Source of the DNA: Protea cynaroides
Lineage: Eukaryota; Streptophyta; Magnoliopsida; Proteales; Proteaceae
NCBI GenBank assembly: GCA_028583415.1
Contig: CM053267.1
Coordinates: 48,587,390-48,651,389, forward strand
Length of the DNA stretch: 64,000 nucleotides
Reading direction: 5' to 3'
Positions 58,425 through 64,000 of this stretch are shown piece by piece. Within the stretch, counting starts at the first letter, position 1, and every line of letters begins with the position of its first letter. Position numbers and translations under genes: made by a program. The notes beneath the pieces are model-generated. The model saw only the letters and a list, made by a program, of their open reading frames with translations. It did not search any database and was not told where the DNA came from.

Positions 58425-58944
58425 CTTCGTAGCTCGTACGAGAATAGATGCAGACTCTGCGGATTTCTTCTCCTTTCTACAAAGAAGCAGAATCCATCGT
58501 CGGCGAAGATGCTTCAATGTAGTTATCGCAGCTAACTGCTGGTAAAATAAAGCACACACTGCTGTGTGTCATCGCCGACTACAAATGAACAGCACACTGT
58601 TGGCACGAAAGAAGGTTCCACCGTTGATAGTCGTCGGAGAAGAAAGGTGAAACAGGGTTTTTTCTTTTTTACTTTTACTGTTGAAGAAGAATTTGGTAAG
58701 TAAATGTATTTTCACTTGGGGGGGTATTATCGTCTTCTACTACAGGGAAAAGGGCAATAGTGTCCTAATATTTGCATCTAACGGGACTATACTAACGGGT
58801 GGGGTCTATTTGACTAACGGTGAAAATACTTTGGGTGGTAGATGAGACATTTGGAAATCTTTCGGAGAGTAGATGAGACTTTTGAAAATGTCGGGGGTCA
58901 GATGGAATTTGACATAGTTTTTTGGGGTTAGATGAAATTTTTTC
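58425..58944 (-). other. MULE right end: presumed transposase 5' region and terminal repeat
   Basis: Separated from the transposase gene by the Tekay insertion. Toward 58944 the reverse strand carries repeated TCATCTA(C/A)(C/T)C and TTTC(C/A)AAA motifs that resemble the left end at 43130-43200. No coding signal is convincing. Confidence 0.65.
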
Positions 58945-58953
58945 TATTCATTT

Positions 58954-59442
58954 TATTACACTTTGAAGTGCATTGTATTATTCTATGATTGAGTGTTAAC
59001 ATTCTCTATCATTTTAAATTAGACCATATATGAGTCGTAACTTACTTTAAACTTATTTTACTACAAAATCAAACTACACTCTTAAACCAAAACCACAACA
59101 TTTTGGCCACCCATAATTTTGGGTTTCTATTTTTACCAAATTATTGCCATATCAAACATGCTTAGGTGGTATAGCCAATGAGTTCAGAGACTCTAGACCA
59201 GGTAGAATTACATAATTTGTCACGATCAGAAAACCCTTGCCCTCATTTTTTAAAATTTTTTTTAATTGAGGACATCGATGAATTCATTTTTTAAACCAAC
59301 ATTCAACATTCTGAATTTTATTAATTTTTTTAATCATTTAAATAAAAAAATTGTCTGCCCCTTGTGTGTTGAAACTTCAAAATACCCTTTTATTATTCTC
59401 AGAAACTTTTCTAAATCCACAAAGCAGAAAATAAAAGGTCTC
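58954..59442. other. Unassigned AT-rich spacer
   Basis: Lies between the MULE target duplication and the LINE 3' end. No gene or element end recognised. Confidence 0.5.
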
Positions 59443-60917
59443 TTTTTTTTTTCCGGTAGAAAGCAAATCTATTCATTAAACCAGGAAGGAGCCAAAGCCT
59501 TCATTTACATTACTCTGATAAAGCCAAGAAATGGAAAGGGCCAATCAATCAGTCTCGAAATGGTTAAGGTCTTCTTAGCAAAGATATGAACAGCATTGTT
59601 TTGCTTCCCTTGGAGTAAAGGAAAATTTACATGATTTGAAAGAAACAGTTAATAGTTGAATATCCTAAATAATTGATTGCAGAGATAAATCACAGTAGGA
59701 ATTTTGAGACAAAAGTATATCAATAACATTTTTTTAGTCCAACCTAATTTGGATCTCCGAAAACTTCAAGGACAAAGCTAGTTGGATGGCCGATCAAATT
59801 GCGAGAACTTGTCCAACTTTGGGAGAGGTGAAACACAAATTAGAAGTTACAGCCTTAATGGAGTTACCCAGGTGGTCTCTCAATATAAAACCAATACCGC
59901 TAGCATGTTTGTCCAATCTGGCATCAGTATTAATATAAATGCAGCAAGGATGAGGACAAGCTGCATTAGCCAAGGAACTTGAAACTTTTGGATTCTTAAT
60001 ATGACCATCAAAAGAATGAACAGCATCACAAAATTCTTTGAAGGCAAACTCTGCTCTTTCAATGACTTCAAGGGGGCTTCAATCTTGAGAGTCAAAAACT
60101 AAATCATTATGAGCTATCCATAAATACTAGCATACAAAAGAAGCAAAGCTAAAAGCTTAGAAGCTTCATTTTTAGAACTTTGAAAAAGAGCATTCCAAGT
60201 GCTAATCCAATGGTAGAGCTTTAAATTTCTTTCCAAAAGGATTTTGTGAGATAGGCTAGAAGACCCAAACCATACCGCCTGTGCAAAGGGGTAGGTTAAT
60301 AAGATATGTTCCACAGTTTCCAAATTTGCACTACATCTTTTACAACTATGGTTGATCTTTAGATTCCTTTGGAGGAGGCCCTCCCCCGAAGCATCACCCT
60401 TATTGCAAGCCTTCCATAAAAAAGATTTGATTTTTGGTAGGGATTTGCAGTGCCAAATCCTTTTTCAAATCTCTTTTGGAATGTAAAGCCAATCTTTGAT
60501 TTTAGATGAAGAGGGAACAGCAATATCAGCCATAACTTGTTGATTAGAGAGGAAGTGATATACTGACCTAACTGTTAGGTTTCCATCCTTTGCTTCAATC
60601 CATATCAATTGATCGTCCTTTGGAAAGAGGCTGAGAGGAATACTAATAATAGCCTTAGCATCATTAGGAAAGAAATAACACTCACTAAGATCCTGATCCA
60701 GATTCTATTTAAGGGATAAATTAGCTCCTTAACATAGACAAGAGGGCAATTCTGTAACTTTGGGGGTTAACTTTCCAATTGGGAGGAGATGAAATCCAAC
60801 TATCTTCCCAAATTTTGATTTATCACCAGTCTCAACCTACCAAATTAGGCCATTAATTAGGAAACTTATGTTTGTAAAGTATGAGGATTTGAAGAATCTT
60901 ACCCAAATAGAATCTGG

Positions 60918-61578
60918 ATTTTTCCAAATCTTCCAAGCTAATTTTGTTAGAAGAGCTTTATTTTGCAAAATAGGGTCCCGTATCTGTAGAGTCTCTTCCA
61001 AGAGATCCAAGGGATACTAGATTTGTTTTCATTGGTCCTCCAAAAAAAGAAAATTTTGCTGCCTTTTTTCTTACAAAGTTATGAAAAGATGCTGGAAGTT
61101 TGAAATTGGACCTCATAAAATTTGACAAATAAAACCACTGGTTTCAAGAGAATCTCCGTCACCTGACAACTTATTAGTGATTTTCTCCAAGGTATGGTTG
61201 AAAACATCCTTTTTGATAGTGTCAAAATCTGAAGACAATCCTAAATAGATTTTTCCAAATCTTCCAAGCTAATTTTGTTAGAAGAGCTTTATTTTGCAAA
61301 ATAGGGTCCTGTATCTGTAGAGTCTCTTCCCAGAGATCCAAGGGATACTGGATTTGTTTTCATTGGTCCTCCAAAAAAAGAAAATTTTGCTGCCTTTTTT
61401 CTTACAAAGTTATGAAAAGATGCTGGAAGTTTGAAATTGGACCCCATAAAATTTGACAAATAAAACCACTGGTTTCAAGAGAATCTCCGTCACCCTGACA
61501 ACTTATTAGTGATTTTCTCCAAGGTATGGTTGAAAACATCCTTTTTGATAGTGTCAAATCTGAAGACAATCCTAAATA
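60918..61578. repeat. 331-bp tandem duplication inside the LINE
   Basis: Units start ATTTTTCCAAATCTTCCAAG at 60918 and 61249 and differ by only a few bases. The duplicated piece lies between the reverse transcriptase and the zinc-binding region, including AATCCTAAATA at each end, which may have mediated the event. Confidence 0.95.
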
Positions 61579-62089
61579 TTTAGCTAGCTGTTACCATAGG
61601 AAATTTTAAGAATCCAAGAAAATCGTCTCTTGATTTTGGAATGGGTATTTGGGATGAAGATAATAGAGGATTTCTTGAGATTAATCCTTGAACCGGAAGC
61701 ACCACAATAAATATGAAGACATTTTTTTTAGTCATAATTTGGTCATGTTTGATTTGGGAAAATAACTAACAATCGTTTACAAAGAGAAAGTGAGTAATGG
61801 GTGGGGATGAACTTCTTTTCTTGATTCCATGAATAGTATTAATAGTAACCTCCTTCTGAATTAATGATAAAAGGCCTTGAGCATAGAGATTAAAAAAATG
61901 GTAGGTGAGAGAGGATCTCCCAGCCTGATTCCTATTGAAGGAATAATATTACCATATCCACCCCATTAATGATTAAAGTGTAAGTGACTAGAAATAATCT
62001 TCATCACCAAATTAACCCATCTCGAATCAAATCCGAGCTTCAAAAGGATAGTGTCAATAAATCTCCATTCAAGATAATCCCATAGGTAA

Positions 62090-62320
62090 CCAATTCCTTT
62101 CCTCCCAGAGGTTTGGGAGGAGGGGCGGCAACCCTTTTAGATGGTCGACACTTAGGACTCTGGTGAATTAGAATCCTTCAATCGAACTGATGAGTTAAGC
62201 TGACAAGGGGGTGTCGGCTCAAATGGAAGGCTAAGATTCACCCGTGCCCCAAGTGTCAGCCATCTAACAGAGTTGCCACCCCTCCTCCCAAACCTTTGGG
62301 AGGAGAGGATGTGGATCCTA
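62090..62320. mobile_element. Fold-back MITE, copy 1
   Basis: CTCCCAGAGGTTTGGGAGGA then GGGGCGGCAACCC on the left faces GGGTTGCC.CCCCTCC then TCCCAAACCTTTGGGAGGAG on the right. The arms extend to about 85 bases around a ~60-base centre. It splits the LINE reverse transcriptase between KIDM and DYLEW. The flanks ATAGGTA and ATAGGCA suggest a target duplication of 7-9 bp. No coding capacity. Confidence 0.8.
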
Positions 62321-63628
62321 ATAATAGGCAGCATGTCTATTTTGAGAACCATGACTAAAGATTTCTCTCTTTTTCTCTTTTTAATAAAATTAAACAGTTC
62401 ATGAGCAACACAAATGTTATCTGAAATAAGTCTTTTTGGAATGAAAACAGACTGAGGGGGATTAATAACACCAAAAAAAAGTTTCAGCCTAGTAGCCATG
62501 ATCTTTGAGATAATCTTCACACAAATGCCACAAAGACTAATAGGTGTGAAGTGCTCCATTGAATCAGGATCCTTCACTTTGGGATAAGACAAATATAAGT
62601 TTTATGTAAATCCTGGGAATATTTCTTGTGGAGAAAAAATCAATAATAAATTTTGTGATATCATCTTTTGAAATCTCTCAAAATTTTTGAAAAAATAATG
62701 GAGGAAACCCATCAAGACCAAGAGCCTTAAGAGTGGCCATAGAGAAAACAGCCCGATGAATGTCATTAATGGAAGGAATGGCACAAAAAGATGTGTTAAG
62801 ATCAGATGGGGCCTTGGGAGAAATTGATTAGAGAGCACAATCGATATCTTGCTGGCCAAGCTCATTTGAAGAGAATATATGTTGAAAATACTGTAGGAAA
62901 GCATCTTTAATATCCTTTTCTTTGTTGGTCCAAGAGGTCTGTGACAGTTTGAGTTGCAAATTCTTATTTGAGTTCCTTCTTTGCAAAATAAAAACATGAA
63001 AAAACTTTTGAGTTAAAATCTCTAAAATTAAGCCATTCAATTCTAGATTCTTGCTTTCATAAAATTTCTTCCCTAATAAGATCTTCCTCAAGTTTCCTTA
63101 AAACGTCATTTCTTTTGAGAAAGAACTCCTCAAGAGGCAAGCTTTGGATCTTTTCCAACTCATTTTTATAGATGCAGGATTCAACATTTCCAAAAAATTC
63201 TATATCCAATTTTGAAAGTTCTCTTACAATGCTTAAATCTTTGATTAAGAGATGGAGCGAAAGAGGTTCCAAAAGAGGGAAGGTTCCAGCCATTAGAAGC
63301 AGCTCTACTACAGTCAGAGTGTCTAACCCACATTGCCTCAAAGCGAAAGGGACGAACGTCCTTAAAATTACAGACTTGAGTGTCAAGTAAAATGGGGCTG
63401 TGGTCAGACCCAAAAGCAGGTTTTACAAATACAGTAGTATTTCCAAATCTTTGCAACCAGCTTGGGTTAGAAAAAGCACGATCTAATTTGATCCAAATAT
63501 TACCCGTGCCTCTCTTCCTATCATTCCAAGTATATAGTGGACCTTTCGAATTGATTTCCATAAGATTGCAAGATTGCATGAATCAATAAAATCTTTGAAA
63601 ATAAAGCAATCTTTAGAGTGAGTCGGGT

Positions 63629-63860
63629 GGATTCAAATCCTCTTCTCTCAGAGGTTTAGGAGGAGGGCCAGCACCCGTTGGATGACCAACACTTGAGGCT
63701 TGGGTGAATCCAAGCCCTCCATCCCAACCTACACCCCCTTATCAGCTTGACTTGTCAACTCGGATAAAGGGTTCGGATTCACCCGAGCCCCAAGTGTCAG
63801 CCAACTAACCGGGTTGCCGCCCCTCCTCCCGAACCTTTGGGAGGAGAGGATGTGAATCCG
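63629..63860. mobile_element. Fold-back MITE, copy 2
   Basis: Same family as 62090-62320: left arm GGATTCAAATCCTCTTCTC then GGTTTAGGAGGAGGG, right arm GGGTTGCCGCCCCTCCTCCC then GAACCTTTGGGAGGAGAGG. A GAGGATGTGAATCCGAATC block is doubled at the right edge (to 63888). Inserted in the LINE endonuclease region. Confidence 0.8.
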
Positions 63861-64000
63861 AATCGAGAGGATGTGAATCCGAATCGAGTTACCTCCACTT
63901 TTTTCTTTCCAAAATAAATGAAAGTTGAAACCTCCGAAGCACAGTGAGTTTCCACCTCTTGCATATGCAGTTGGTGAATTTGATCCCAAACCAGTGTGCG

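Larger units (their letters stand above)
43116..58944 (-). mobile_element. MuDR-type MULE, split by a Tekay element
   Basis: The left end at 43116 (G...AAATTTCATCTAACCCC) and the reverse complement of the right end at 58944 share AAATTTCATCTAACCCC, CTATGTCAAATTCCA and a gradually fading further similarity. Both begin with G. The flanks TATTCATTT (43107-43115) and TATTCATTT (58945-58953) are a perfect 9-bp duplication, the size typical for Mutator elements. Inside is a transposase gene on the minus strand and a possible second, convergent unit at the left. Without the nested Tekay the element is about 6.7 kb, including the 500-base gap. Confidence 0.92.
59443..64000 (-). pseudogene. L1-type LINE, decayed, 5' end outside the window
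   Basis: Minus-strand order from the window edge: the C-terminal half of the AP-type endonuclease (LYTWNDRKRG, KLDRAF, FGSDHSPI near 63400-63560); a linker; reverse transcriptase (ISLCGICVKIISKIMATRL, SVFIPKRLISDN, KIDM, then DYLEWRFID, RLGDPLSP, THFLFVND, YLGLSSD between about 62590 and 61560). Then come the zf-RVT domain (SFLWKACNKG, CKRCSANLETVEHILLTYPF near 60450-60290) and an RNase H (INTDAR, GIGFILRD near 59940-59850). It ends in a short poly(A) (T run 59443-59452). The active-site A-D-D is V-N-D here. Many frameshifts and stops, a 331-bp duplication and two MITE insertions show long inactivity. Such elements copy themselves by target-primed reverse transcription in the nucleus. Confidence 0.88.

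Overview
This window is a repeat-rich piece of a flowering-plant nuclear genome. The evidence is the set of plant element families present: Ty3/gypsy chromovirus (Tekay/Del type), Ogre/Tat-like giant elements, Copia elements, a MuDR-type MULE, an L1-type LINE, hAT and fold-back MITEs, plus remains of a plant pectin methylesterase gene with plant-type introns. I see no intact host gene, no tRNA or rRNA, and nothing bacterial. I cannot name the species. One 500-base assembly gap lies at 44119-44618.

Layout. 1-2094 is a Copia-type LTR (LTR family B) missing its first ~50 bases. 2095-4734 is old non-element sequence holding the last two exons of a pectinesterase pseudogene (minus strand). 4735-6961 is an inverted solo LTR of the Tekay family, followed by a broken Copia gag/protease (7081-8279). 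8344-10598 is a second family-B Copia LTR with primer-binding site and gag start, fused at about 10599 to a 5'-truncated Tekay pol with its 3' LTR (to 15692). From 16184 to 41359 several elements are nested like dolls. A minus-strand array of very short Copia-like LTR-gag units was entered by an Ogre/Tat-type element now reduced to a solo LTR (16219-39415, target duplication ATATG). That solo LTR was later split by an 18-kb Ogre/Tat-like element (17600-35619, target duplication CTTAC) whose interior is minisatellites rather than genes. 43116-58944 is a MULE with matching inverted ends and a perfect 9-bp duplication (TATTCATTT). It carries a three-exon transposase pseudogene and was itself split by a structurally complete Tekay element (49273-58419, duplication GCTTC). 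From 59443 to the end is a decayed LINE (minus strand) containing two fold-back MITEs.

How the parts relate. Insertion order can be read from target duplications: short Copia array, then the older Ogre-type LTR, then the 18-kb element; and separately MULE, then Tekay. All elements seen carry disabling lesions, so the region is a graveyard, but the lesions are few in the Tekay element and the MULE.

The most unusual signals are: (i) a 33-codon open frame with a CxCxxC end, kept at the same place and the same length in all four Tekay-type LTRs, including a strongly diverged one where many changes are synonymous; (ii) arrays of about 19 hairpins made of facing telomere-type motifs (TTAGGGT / ACCCTAA) in both Ogre-type LTRs; (iii) a recurring short hairpin beginning ACTACG and ending CGTAGG, with paired base changes in its stem; and (iv) a trimeric higher-order satellite array inside the 18-kb element.
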